A stretch of DNA of 50,768 bases, taken from the NCBI GenBank assembly GCA_025934255.1, contig JAICYJ010000018.1, forward strand, positions 1 to 50,768, read 5' to 3'. The notes under the pieces were generated by a model. It did not search any database and was not told where the DNA came from. It was given only the letters and a program-made list of their open reading frames with translations. Below, one piece after another: positions 25,102-32,800 of this stretch. Every line of letters begins with the position of its first letter. Position 1 is the first letter of the stretch. This DNA comes from Thermoleophilia bacterium. GTDB lineage: Bacteria; Actinomycetota; Thermoleophilia; Gaiellales; JAICJC01. Position numbers and translations under genes: made by a program.

Positions 25102-26912
25102 CGGTCGCGAGCCGATTGGCGGAGCGGGTGCTGGTCGGCGACGGCGGCATGGGCTCGCTGCTCTCGCTCGAGCTGCCCGACCTGCGCTTCCCGGAAGAGG
25201 CGAACCTGGCCGCGCCGGAGGCGGTGCTGGCCGCGCACATGGGCTTCATCCGGGCCGGCGCCGACGTGATCCAGACCAACACCTACGGCGCCAACCCGGT
25301 CAAGCTGGGTGCGCACCGGTGCGAGCATCAGGCCGACGAGATCAACGCGGCCGGTGCGAAGATCGCCCGCGACGCGCGCGAGGTGGCGGGCCGCGACGTG
25401 CTGATCGCCGGATCGATCGGGCCGCTGGGGACGTCGGTCGAGGTGGTCGGCGGCACCAGCTCCAGCGGCGCCGGGCTGTACGGCCGCCAGGCGGCCGTGC
25501 TGGAGGGCCGCGGCGTCGATCTGATCGTGCTGGAGACGTTCACGTCGCTGGAGGAGCTGACGGTCGCGCTGGATGCGGTGCGCGCGCAGACGCACCTGCC
25601 GGTGATCGCGCAGATCACGGTCCAGGACGACGGCGAGACCGTCACCGGCACCGGCGGCGAGGAGGCCGCCCGGGTGCTGGGAGATCTGGGCGCGGCCGCG
25701 GTCGGGATCAACTGCAGCCTGGGGCCGCAGTCGGCGCTGGCCGGCCTGCGCGAGATGTGCCGCTCGGCGGCCACGCCGCTGACCGTGCAGCCCAACGTCG
25801 GCCTGCCCATGTACCGCGACGGCCGGGTGCTCTACCCGGACGCATCGGAGGCCTACGCCGCCGAGTTCGCCGCGCAGGCGGTGGCGCTCGGTGCGCGGCT
25901 GGTCGGCGGCTGCTGCGGCACCCAGCCCCACCACGTCGCGGCCATCCGGCGCGCCGTCGACGAGCACCTTCCCGCCCGCTACACGTTCCCGCGCCGCGAG
26001 CCGCCGCCGCCCCCGCCGGCCGCTCCTACAGCCGATGCGAGCCGCCTGGCCCGGCGGCTGGCGGCCGGGGAGTGGGTGGTGTCGGTCGAGCTGGATCCGC
26101 CCAAGGGCGGCAGCCTCGAACGGCTGCTGGGCACGGCGGCCGAGATCCATGCCGCGGGCGCCGTCGAGTTCTTCGACATCAACGACAACCCGATGGCGCG
26201 GGCGCGGATGAGCTCCCTGATGACCTCGACGCTGGTGCAGCAGCATCTGGGCGTGGAGACGATCCCGCACCTGACGCCGCGCGACACCACCGCCCGTGGC
26301 CTCGAATCGCAGCTGCTGGGGGCGCACGCCGGCGGGATCCGGAACCTGCTGGCGGTGACCGGCGACTACCCGCCGCCGGGCGATCACGGCGGCTCCGACG
26401 CCGCCTACCAGGTGGACGCGATCGGCCTGGTCGAGATCGTGTCGGCGCTGAACGGGGGCACCGACCGCGCCGGGAAGACCCTGGACGCGCCCACCGGCTT
26501 CTTCACCGGCGTCGCGGTCAACCCGACGGCCGACGACATCGAGGTCGAGCTGGATCGGTTCCGGCGCAAGGTGGAGGCGGGTGCGCGGTTCGCGATGACC
26601 CAGGTGCTGTTCGACCTGGAGCCGCTGCGGGCGATGCTGGAGATGCTGGGCGGGGCGTCGCCGATCCCGCTCCTGGTGGGGCTGTGGCCGATCACCAGCC
26701 ACGCGCTGGCGCTGCGCCTGCACAACGAGGTGCCCGGCATCACCCTGCCGGACGCGGTGCTGGCGCGGTTCGCGGCCGCCGAGGCACAGGCGGCCCGGGA
26801 GGGCGTGGCGGTGGCGCGGCAGCTGCTGGCGGAGGCCCGCGAGCTCGTCGCCGGCGGCTACCTGGTGGCCCCGTTCGGCCAGCCGGAACGGGTGCTGGAC
26901 GTGCTCGCGTAG
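25098..26912 (+). CDS. bifunctional homocysteine S-methyltransferase / methylenetetrahydrofolate reductase
   Basis: A 604-aa fusion. Residues 1-295 form a homocysteine methyltransferase barrel with DGGMGSLL near the start and zinc ligands C206 (GINCSLGP), C272 and C273 (GGCCGT). Residues 315-604 are a methylene-THF reductase (SVELDPPKGG with E331, FFDINDNP, LAVTGDYPPPG, GVAVNPTAD, FAMTQVLFDLE, PLLVGLWPI). This matches the YitJ-type proteins known from Bacillus and others, which link 5-methyl-THF formation to methionine synthesis. It follows the 52-aa peptide gene with a 4-base overlap. No S-box, T-box or B12 element was recognised upstream. Confidence 0.92.
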   Translation: MTVASRLAERVLVGDGGMGSLLSLELPDLRFPEEANLAAPEAVLAAHMGFIRAGADVIQTNTYGANPVKLGAHRCEHQADEINAAGAKIARDAREVAGRDVLIAGSIGPLGTSVEVVGGTSSSGAGLYGRQAAVLEGRGVDLIVLETFTSLEELTVALDAVRAQTHLPVIAQITVQDDGETVTGTGGEEAARVLGDLGAAAVGINCSLGPQSALAGLREMCRSAATPLTVQPNVGLPMYRDGRVLYPDASEAYAAEFAAQAVALGARLVGGCCGTQPHHVAAIRRAVDEHLPARYTFPRREPPPPPPAAPTADASRLARRLAAGEWVVSVELDPPKGGSLERLLGTAAEIHAAGAVEFFDINDNPMARARMSSLMTSTLVQQHLGVETIPHLTPRDTTARGLESQLLGAHAGGIRNLLAVTGDYPPPGDHGGSDAAYQVDAIGLVEIVSALNGGTDRAGKTLDAPTGFFTGVAVNPTADDIEVELDRFRRKVEAGARFAMTQVLFDLEPLRAMLEMLGGASPIPLLVGLWPITSHALALRLHNEVPGITLPDAVLARFAAAEAQAAREGVAVARQLLAEARELVAGGYLVAPFGQPERVLDVLA

Positions 26913-26950
26913 GAGCGGGCCCGCCGGGGGATTCCGCCGAATCCCTGTGC

Positions 26951-27040
26951 TAGACTCAGATCGTGGCACCCGATCTCCTCACCTGACTGGCACGCGGCCG
27001 CGTGCCGCCCGTTTTCCGCCGTCCTGTTCGTCTGGAGATC
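26951..27040 (+). promoter_or_regulatory. structured leader of the MFS gene
   Basis: TAGACT at 26951-26956 is a possible -10. Downstream lies the perfect palindrome GGCACGCGGCCGCGTGCC (26989-27006), followed by GTTTT at 27011, a terminator-like hairpin inside the leader. GATCTCC (26972-26978) is exactly complementary to the ribosome site GGAGATC (27034-27040), so it could mask it. The same stretch can also pair with AGATCG (26958-26963) if transcription starts early enough. Together these suggest attenuation or translational control, but no folding was run. Confidence 0.25.
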
Positions 27041-27045
27041 CGTTC

Positions 27046-28254
27046 GTGACCACTGCACCCACCATCGCAATTCGCCGCCTCGCCGTCAGCCGCGCCATCG
27101 CGGTCACCGGCTACGAGGCCGGCTGGATTGCGCTCATGGTCGCGATCTATGCGCGCACCCATTCGACGGTCTGGATGTCGGCGGCGCTGTTCGCGGCGAT
27201 CGCCAGCTCCAGCCTGGTTGCGCCCGTCGCCGGTGCTCTGGGCGACCGCTACGACCGCCGCCGGGTGATGATCGTCTCCGAGCTGGCTGCCGCTGCCTTC
27301 GCCGCGGCGATGGTGATCGCGCACGCGCCGTGGCTGCTGGTCGCACTGGCCGCACTGGTGGGGCTGGCCGAGGCGCCGTTCATGCCGGCGTCCAGCGCCG
27401 CCGTGCCGAATCTGGTCGCCGACGACCGCCTGGAGTGGGCGAACTCGACGCTGGCCGTCGGCCGAAACGTCGGCCAGCTGCTGGGACCGCTGGTCGGCGG
27501 GGTTGCGGCCGCGGCCGTCGGCTCGGCGGCCGTGTTCGGCATCTCCGCCGCCGGGTTCCTGATCTCGGGCGCGCTGGTTGCGTCGGTGTCGGGCCGGTTC
27601 TCGGGCAAGCGCGCCGAGCACCACGATCGCCAGCTGCGGGCCGGGTTCGTGTTCGTCTGGAACTCACCGGTGCTGCGCGGCATGACGGTGGCGTGGATGG
27701 TGCTGCTGTTCCTGCTCGGGCCGGTGCTGGTGGCCGAGCTGCCGCTGGCGCACGAGTTCGGCCAGGGCGCGGCCGGCTACGGCATGATCGCCGCCTGCTG
27801 GGGCGGCGGAGCGATCGCCGGCTCCTTCCTGGGTCGCGTGACCGGGCGCAGGTGGGAGAGCAGGACGATGATCTGGGGCTGCCTGCTGATCGGCGCAGGG
27901 TTCGCCGTCGTCAGCGGCGCGCCGGTGTTCGTGGTGGCGATGGCCGGCATGATCCTGGCAGGCGTCGCCGAGGGCGCGGTCAGCGTCGCCGAGCAGACCA
28001 TCATCCAGCGCTGCACGCCGGACAGCGTCCGGTCGCGGGTCAACTCGGCCGGCGAGGCGGCCGCGATGGGCGCCTTCTCGCTGTCGTTCCCGGCCGCCGG
28101 GTTCGTCATCAACCTGCTCGGCGTGCGCGGCGCTTACCTCATGGCCGCGCTCGGCTGTGTGCTGGCGGCCGCGATTCTGGTGCCGGCGATGCGGGCGGCG
28201 CGGGCCACGGTCGTCACCGACCAGGGCCTGGTCGAGGAGCCGGTCGCGGCCTGA
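27046..28254 (+). CDS. MFS transporter (EntS/MFS_3-like)
   Basis: A 402-aa MFS protein with 12 likely helices. The loop signature GALGDRYDRRRVMIVSE after helix 2 and FMPASSAAVPNLV are typical of the EntS-like/MFS_3 group of exporters. The second half contains WGGGAIAGSFLGRVTGRR and EGAVSVAEQTIIQRCTP, as in that group. The GTG at 27046 has GGAG ten bases upstream (27034-27037); the longer frame upstream lies in the leader and is not hydrophobic. Substrate unknown. It precedes the AraC regulator by 29 bases in the same orientation and may belong to the same regulon. Confidence 0.85.
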   Translation: MTTAPTIAIRRLAVSRAIAVTGYEAGWIALMVAIYARTHSTVWMSAALFAAIASSSLVAPVAGALGDRYDRRRVMIVSELAAAAFAAAMVIAHAPWLLVALAALVGLAEAPFMPASSAAVPNLVADDRLEWANSTLAVGRNVGQLLGPLVGGVAAAAVGSAAVFGISAAGFLISGALVASVSGRFSGKRAEHHDRQLRAGFVFVWNSPVLRGMTVAWMVLLFLLGPVLVAELPLAHEFGQGAAGYGMIAACWGGGAIAGSFLGRVTGRRWESRTMIWGCLLIGAGFAVVSGAPVFVVAMAGMILAGVAEGAVSVAEQTIIQRCTPDSVRSRVNSAGEAAAMGAFSLSFPAAGFVINLLGVRGAYLMAALGCVLAAAILVPAMRAARATVVTDQGLVEEPVAA

Positions 28255-28283
28255 GCGGTCGCCGCGCGCGGTAGGCTCTTGCC

Positions 28284-29180
28284 ATGCCGCGCTCGGCCGT
28301 TCGGCAAGGTGATGAGACGATCACCCCTCGCCAGTGGGTGGCTCGCCTGAACGGGCGCGACCTGGCACCGCCCGCGTCCGGCCCGCCGTCGGGTGTGGGG
28401 GTGGCGATGTTCCGGTTCCCGGGGCTGCCGGAGCGGCTGGTGCTGCCGCCGCTGGACGCCCACTACATCTCATTCACGCTGGCCGGCTCGCTGGTGATCG
28501 AGCGCGATCTGGGACGCGAGCTGGAGCGGGCCGGGTTCCGCCCCGGCATGTCGCTGATCCTTCCCGCCGGCCGCGAGAACGCCTGGCGCTGGAACCACGG
28601 CACCGACGAGCTGCACCTGTACGTCGCCCCGGCCTGGCTGGGCGAGGTTGCGCTCGGTGCGGGCGTCGCCGCGCCGCAGCTGATCGAGCGGTTCGCGTTC
28701 CAGGATCCCGTGCTCAGCTCGCTGGCGCGAGCGCTGATCGAGGAGCGGCGCCAGGCGGGCATCGGCGGCGCCCTCTACCGCCATGCGCTCGAGCAGGCGA
28801 TCGGCCTGCGGCTGCTGCGCGAGCACTGCTCGGTCGCACCGATGCCACTCCGCGCCGGCCTGGCGCCGTCGCGGCTGCGGCGCGTGCGCGAGCTGGTCGA
28901 CCAGCACCTGGACCGCGACCTCACGATCGAGGACATGGCGGATGCGGCCGGCCTCAGCCGCGCCCACTTCGCGCGCTCGTTCCGGACGGCCACCGGGCAG
29001 ACGCCGTACGCCTACCTGCGGGCCGAGCGGATCGCGCGGGTGCGGACGCTGCTGACAGGCTCGTCGCACCCGATCGGGGACATCGCCGTCCTCACCGGCT
29101 TCCGGTCGCAGAGCCACCTGGCCCGCGTGTTCAGGAATGCGACCGGCCTGACGCCGGTCGAGTACCGGCGTCTGCGATAG
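28284..29180 (+). CDS. AraC-family transcriptional regulator
   Basis: A 298-aa regulator. The N-terminal 180 residues look like a cupin-type sensing domain (ISFTLAGSLVIERD, SLILPAGRENAWRW). The C-terminal 100 residues hold the two AraC helix-turn-helix motifs: RVRELVDQHLDRDLTIEDMA with AGLSRAHFARSFRTATGQTP, then PIGDIAVLTGFRSQSHLARV and the signature FRNATGLTPVEYR. It probably senses a small metabolite and controls the adjacent acyl-CoA dehydrogenase, cupin and aldehyde dehydrogenase genes, or the upstream transporter (inference from position). The ATG at 28284 is clear. Confidence 0.88.
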   Translation: MPRSAVRQGDETITPRQWVARLNGRDLAPPASGPPSGVGVAMFRFPGLPERLVLPPLDAHYISFTLAGSLVIERDLGRELERAGFRPGMSLILPAGRENAWRWNHGTDELHLYVAPAWLGEVALGAGVAAPQLIERFAFQDPVLSSLARALIEERRQAGIGGALYRHALEQAIGLRLLREHCSVAPMPLRAGLAPSRLRRVRELVDQHLDRDLTIEDMADAAGLSRAHFARSFRTATGQTPYAYLRAERIARVRTLLTGSSHPIGDIAVLTGFRSQSHLARVFRNATGLTPVEYRRLR

Positions 29181-29252
29181 CGCCAGCACGGATCGGACAA
29201 TCGCGGCACGCGCGTGCCAGCGCACGGCAAACCCGGCCACGAAGATCCAGGG

Positions 29253-30659
29253 ATGGATGCCGATCCGGTCAAGATGTGGGGAGACGAGGAGTACTTCGGG
29301 CTGGGGTACGAGTTCGACCCGGTCTGGTTCCTGTCCGACGAGGACAGGGCCCTGGAGCGGGAGATCATCGCCGCCTGCCACGACGTGATCCGGCCGCTGG
29401 CGATCGAGTGTGACAGGAGCGGCGCCTACCCGCGGGCGAGCGTCGATGAGATGGCCCGGCTGCGGCTGCTGGCGATGATCGCCCCGGAGCAGTACGGCTG
29501 CCGGGCGTCCAGCCACACCACCGTGCTGATGGCGACCGAGGCGATCGCCCGCTACGGCTGCCCGTCGACGGCCATCATCTTCATGATGCACCTGGTGGCG
29601 GTGGCCGGCCTGGCCTTTCGTGCGCATGGCAACGCCGAGATCGAGTCGTTGCTTCGCAGGATGGACCCGGAGGCCCTGATCGGCACCGCGTCCTACACCG
29701 ACCCCGAGACCGGCGGCCACTTCTGGTATCCCAAGACCTCCAGCGCGGAGCGCGTGGCCGAGGGCTGGAAGGTGCGAAAGACCGGCGCCTTCACCACGTC
29801 CAGCGGCTACGCCGACTGGTACCTGACCCAGACCACCAGCCCTGACTTCGACGGAGACTACGCCGACCTCAGCGTGTTCCTGCTCTACCCGGACGAGGTG
29901 CAGGGCAGCCCCGGGCGGTGGGATGCGATGGGCATGCACGCGAACAACTCGGGGCCGGTCGAGATCGACGCCGTGATCCCCGAGAACCGGATCGTGGGCT
30001 GGCCGGGCGACGGGGCGCGCTCGAACGACGAGGCGATCGACCCGCTGGCGTTCCTGATGTACGCCGGCGCCTACAACGGCATCGCGCTGGCCTGCCTGGA
30101 CGTCGCCCGGCGTCACGCGCTGCGGACGACGCACGCGCAGTACGGCCGCCGCATCGCCGACTACGCCACCTCGCAGGACAGCTACGGGCGCGCGCTCTGC
30201 GAGGCGCAGGCCTCGCGGCTGTTCGCCTACGGGCTGGCGCGTGCGCTTGACGATGCGACCGACGGCGGCGACTGGACGATGTACGCCCAGCATCCGGACG
30301 CGGCGCCGCGGGCGGCGTTCACGTCGTGGGGCCTCGAGGCGAAGGTGCTGGCCGCCGGGCTGGCGGCGCGGGTGTCCGACTCGATGCTGCAGCTCTGCGG
30401 AGGCCGCGGCTACACGCGTGCGGCCGAGATCGAGCGGCTCGTGCGCGACGCCAAGGCGGGCTGGGTGATGGCGCCCTCGAACGAGGTCTCGCAGCAGATC
30501 GTGGGGCGCTGGGCGCTGTTCGGCGCCGACTCGGTCGACTGGTGGAACCAGAAGGTCGACGAGCGCGCGCTCCACAACGAGCTGGGCAAGATGGACGACG
30601 AACAGAAGCGGCGGCTGGTCACCGAGCTCGGCGCCGAGCTCGCCCAGACCGGCGCCTGA
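29253..30659 (+). CDS. acyl-CoA dehydrogenase-family flavoprotein
   Basis: A 468-aa ACAD-fold protein. An N-terminal helical part (ALEREIIAACHDVIRPLAIECDR) is followed by the mid beta-domain (IGTASYTDPETGG, KTGAFTTSSGYADWYLTQTT). The C-terminal part carries the family end motif LCGGRGYTRAAEIERLVRDA, where the FAD-contacting GGRGYT loop is visible. It is longer than the usual 380-400 aa, with an added C-terminus (ADSVDWWNQKVDERALHNE). The substrate may be an acyl-CoA or, as in related nitro- or hydroxylating flavoproteins, something else. ATG 29253 is my choice; GTG 29214 and ATG 29274 are alternatives. A GTG-initiated cupin gene follows by 17 bases. Confidence 0.82.
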   Translation: MDADPVKMWGDEEYFGLGYEFDPVWFLSDEDRALEREIIAACHDVIRPLAIECDRSGAYPRASVDEMARLRLLAMIAPEQYGCRASSHTTVLMATEAIARYGCPSTAIIFMMHLVAVAGLAFRAHGNAEIESLLRRMDPEALIGTASYTDPETGGHFWYPKTSSAERVAEGWKVRKTGAFTTSSGYADWYLTQTTSPDFDGDYADLSVFLLYPDEVQGSPGRWDAMGMHANNSGPVEIDAVIPENRIVGWPGDGARSNDEAIDPLAFLMYAGAYNGIALACLDVARRHALRTTHAQYGRRIADYATSQDSYGRALCEAQASRLFAYGLARALDDATDGGDWTMYAQHPDAAPRAAFTSWGLEAKVLAAGLAARVSDSMLQLCGGRGYTRAAEIERLVRDAKAGWVMAPSNEVSQQIVGRWALFGADSVDWWNQKVDERALHNELGKMDDEQKRRLVTELGAELAQTGA

Positions 30660-30676
30660 CGAGAGGAGAGGACGCT

Positions 30677-31204
30677 GTGGACACGATCCTGCCGCCCCGG
30701 TCAGAGGACGTGACGTTCGATCCGCCGGTGCTCGGCCACCTGGGAATGAAGCCGGAACTGGTCGTCCGCGAGCCGACCGACGAGCGGGTCTGGATCGAGA
30801 TCGAGCCCAGCGTCTGGTTCCGGCCGCTCTTCTTCGACATGAACAACGGCGCGCACGGCGAGGTGCTGCGCGTGCGCAAGGGCGGGGTGCTCAGCCGCCA
30901 CCGCCACCCATCGCCCGTCCACGGCTTCGTGCTGAAGGGCAGCTGGCGATACCGCGAGCACACCTGGACGGCGACCGCCGGCAGCTACGTGTTCGAGCCC
31001 CCCGGCGAGGTGCACACGCTCACGGTCGACGACGACTGTCCTGAGATGCAGACCATGTTCGTGATCTGCGGAGCGGTGCTGTACATCGACGACGACGACA
31101 AGGTCGTCCACGTCGAGGACAACATCGGCCTGATCGAGCTGTGCCGAACGACGTATCAGGCGTCCGGGCTGGGCGCCGATTACGTCGATCAGTTCATTCG
31201 CTGA
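30677..31204 (+). CDS. cupin protein of the 2,4'-dihydroxyacetophenone dioxygenase family
   Basis: A 175-aa single-domain cupin. The metal site is visible as HRHPSPVHG (two or three His) with a later His in EPPGEVHTL. Around it are VLRVRKGGVLSRHRH, GSWRYREHTWTATAGSYVFE, FVICGAVLYIDDD and a closing YVDQFI. These match the 2,4'-dihydroxyacetophenone dioxygenase family, non-heme iron enzymes that cleave a carbon-carbon bond with oxygen; many family members are uncharacterised. GTG 30677 follows a strong GAGAGGAGAGGA site. It sits between the ACAD and ALDH genes in one direction, which suggests a shared oxidative pathway. Confidence 0.75.
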   Translation: MDTILPPRSEDVTFDPPVLGHLGMKPELVVREPTDERVWIEIEPSVWFRPLFFDMNNGAHGEVLRVRKGGVLSRHRHPSPVHGFVLKGSWRYREHTWTATAGSYVFEPPGEVHTLTVDDDCPEMQTMFVICGAVLYIDDDDKVVHVEDNIGLIELCRTTYQASGLGADYVDQFIR

Positions 31205-31370
31205 GGCGCGGGCGAGGGGCTGATCCTGGCCGGAGCTCACGAGCCTGCGCTCCGGTCGCAATGCACCTGGATCGGCCGGGCACTATTCTCACGGCTACGA
31301 GATCATCTCAACGCGGGCGAAATACCCGGAAAGGGGGGCGGTTGTGAGTACTTTGACTGGAGGAGGACAG

Positions 31371-32738
31371 ATGACCGGCTACGCGGTGATCAATCCGGCC
31401 ACGGGGGAGCAGGTCAAGACATTCCCGACCATCACGGACGAGGAGCTCGCGGCTGCCATCAAGCTGGCGCACGAGACCCATCAGCGGTGGGCCCGCACGA
31501 CCAGCGTGGAGGAGCGCGCCGCGCTCGTGCGCCGCGTCGGCGAGCTGCACGGCGAGCGGCGCGAGGAGCTGGCCGCCATCACCGTCCGCGAGATGGGCAA
31601 GCCCACCGAGCAGGCGCTGGGCGAGATCGATTTCTGCGCCGACATCTACGGGTACTACGCAGACAACGGCCCCGACCTGATGAAGGACGAGCCGATCAAG
31701 CTGCTGGCCGGCGAGGGCTCCGCGATCATCCGGCGCAGCTCGCTGGGCGTGATCCTCGGGATCATGCCGTGGAACTTCCCGACCTACCAGGTGGCGCGCT
31801 TCGGCGGGCCGAACATGATCATCGGCAACACGGTGCTGCTGAAGCACGCGCCGCAGTGCCCCGAGACGGCGGCGGCGCTGCAGGCGATCTACCTCGACGC
31901 CGGCTTCCCCGAGGGCGCCTACGTCAACATCTACGCCACCAACGATCAGATCGCCGACGTGATCGCCGATCCGCGCGTGCAGGGCGTGTCCGTGACCGGC
32001 TCGGAGCGGGCCGGTGCGGCCGTCGCCGAGATCGCCGGACGCAACCTGAAGAAGGTTGTGCTGGAGCTGGGCGGATCCGATCCGTTCATCCTGCTCAGCA
32101 CCGATGACCTCGACGCCACCGTCGAGTCGGCGGTGAACGCCCGGCTCGACAACGCCGGCCAGTCGTGCAACGCGGCCAAGCGGTTCGTGGTGATCGACGA
32201 GCTGTACGAGCCGTTCCTGGAGAAGTTCACCGCCGCCATGTCGGAGTGGAAGCCGGGCGACCCGTCCGCCGACGGCACCGCGCTCGGCCCGCTGTCGTCG
32301 AGCACGGCCGCCGATCGGCTGCAGGACCAGCTCGACCGGGCGATCAAGGGCGGCGCCAAGGTCGTCGTCGGCGAACAGCGCGACGGGAACTTCTTCGCGC
32401 CGATGGTGCTGACCGACGTCAGCCCCGACAACGACGCCTACCGCGAGGAGCTGTTCGGGCCGGTCGCGGTCGTGTACAAGGTCGGCTCGGAGGAGGAGGC
32501 CGTCAAGCTCGCCAACGACACCCCGTTCGGGCTGGGCTCCTACCTGTTCACGACCGACCCCGAGCAGGCCGATCGTGTGGCGAACGAGATCGACGCCGGG
32601 ATGGTGTACGTCAACATCGTCGGCGCGGACGGCGCCGAGCTGCCGTTCGGCGGCGTCAAGCGCTCCGGCTCGGGACGTGAGCTGGGCAAGTACGGCGCGG
32701 ACGAGTTCGTCAACAAGAAGCTGATCCGGGTCGGCTGA
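31371..32738 (+). CDS. NAD(P)-dependent aldehyde dehydrogenase, succinate-semialdehyde dehydrogenase-like
   Basis: A 455-aa ALDH. The catalytic Cys lies in NAGQSCNAAKRF, the general-base Glu in VVLELGGSDPF, and the Rossmann part includes MPWNFPTYQVARF with LLKHAPQCPETA. This last segment is like succinate-semialdehyde dehydrogenases of the Sad/YneI type. Two starts are possible: GTG 31344 after GGGGGG, and ATG 31371 after GGAGGAGG. The second is chosen because its ribosome site is ideal and the conserved YAVINPATGE follows directly. It would oxidise an aldehyde, perhaps from the neighbouring cupin reaction. A strong hairpin follows the stop. Confidence 0.88.
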   Translation: MTGYAVINPATGEQVKTFPTITDEELAAAIKLAHETHQRWARTTSVEERAALVRRVGELHGERREELAAITVREMGKPTEQALGEIDFCADIYGYYADNGPDLMKDEPIKLLAGEGSAIIRRSSLGVILGIMPWNFPTYQVARFGGPNMIIGNTVLLKHAPQCPETAAALQAIYLDAGFPEGAYVNIYATNDQIADVIADPRVQGVSVTGSERAGAAVAEIAGRNLKKVVLELGGSDPFILLSTDDLDATVESAVNARLDNAGQSCNAAKRFVVIDELYEPFLEKFTAAMSEWKPGDPSADGTALGPLSSSTAADRLQDQLDRAIKGGAKVVVGEQRDGNFFAPMVLTDVSPDNDAYREELFGPVAVVYKVGSEEEAVKLANDTPFGLGSYLFTTDPEQADRVANEIDAGMVYVNIVGADGAELPFGGVKRSGSGRELGKYGADEFVNKKLIRVG

Positions 32739-32755
32739 CCCCGAACGGCGTGCCG

Positions 32756-32786
32756 GCTGGGCGGGGAAGGCGCTTCCCCGCCCAGC
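32756..32786. terminator. bidirectional terminator-type hairpin
   Basis: A perfect 14-bp stem, GCTGGGCGGGGAAG (32756-32769) with its complement (32773-32786), and a 3-base loop lie between the convergent ALDH and DUF2252 stops. There is no T-tract, but the location and strength support bidirectional termination. Confidence 0.65.
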
Positions 32787-32800
32787 GCGGCGCACTGCCG

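Noticed and set aside
24672..26969. A 765-codon open frame on the minus strand
   Set aside because: It is wholly antisense to the methyltransferase/reductase fusion; the product is Arg/Gly/His-rich with no domain, as expected of a GC-rich shadow frame.
28470..30575. A 701-codon open frame on the minus strand
   Set aside because: It is antisense to the AraC and acyl-CoA dehydrogenase-like genes and has no recognisable domain.
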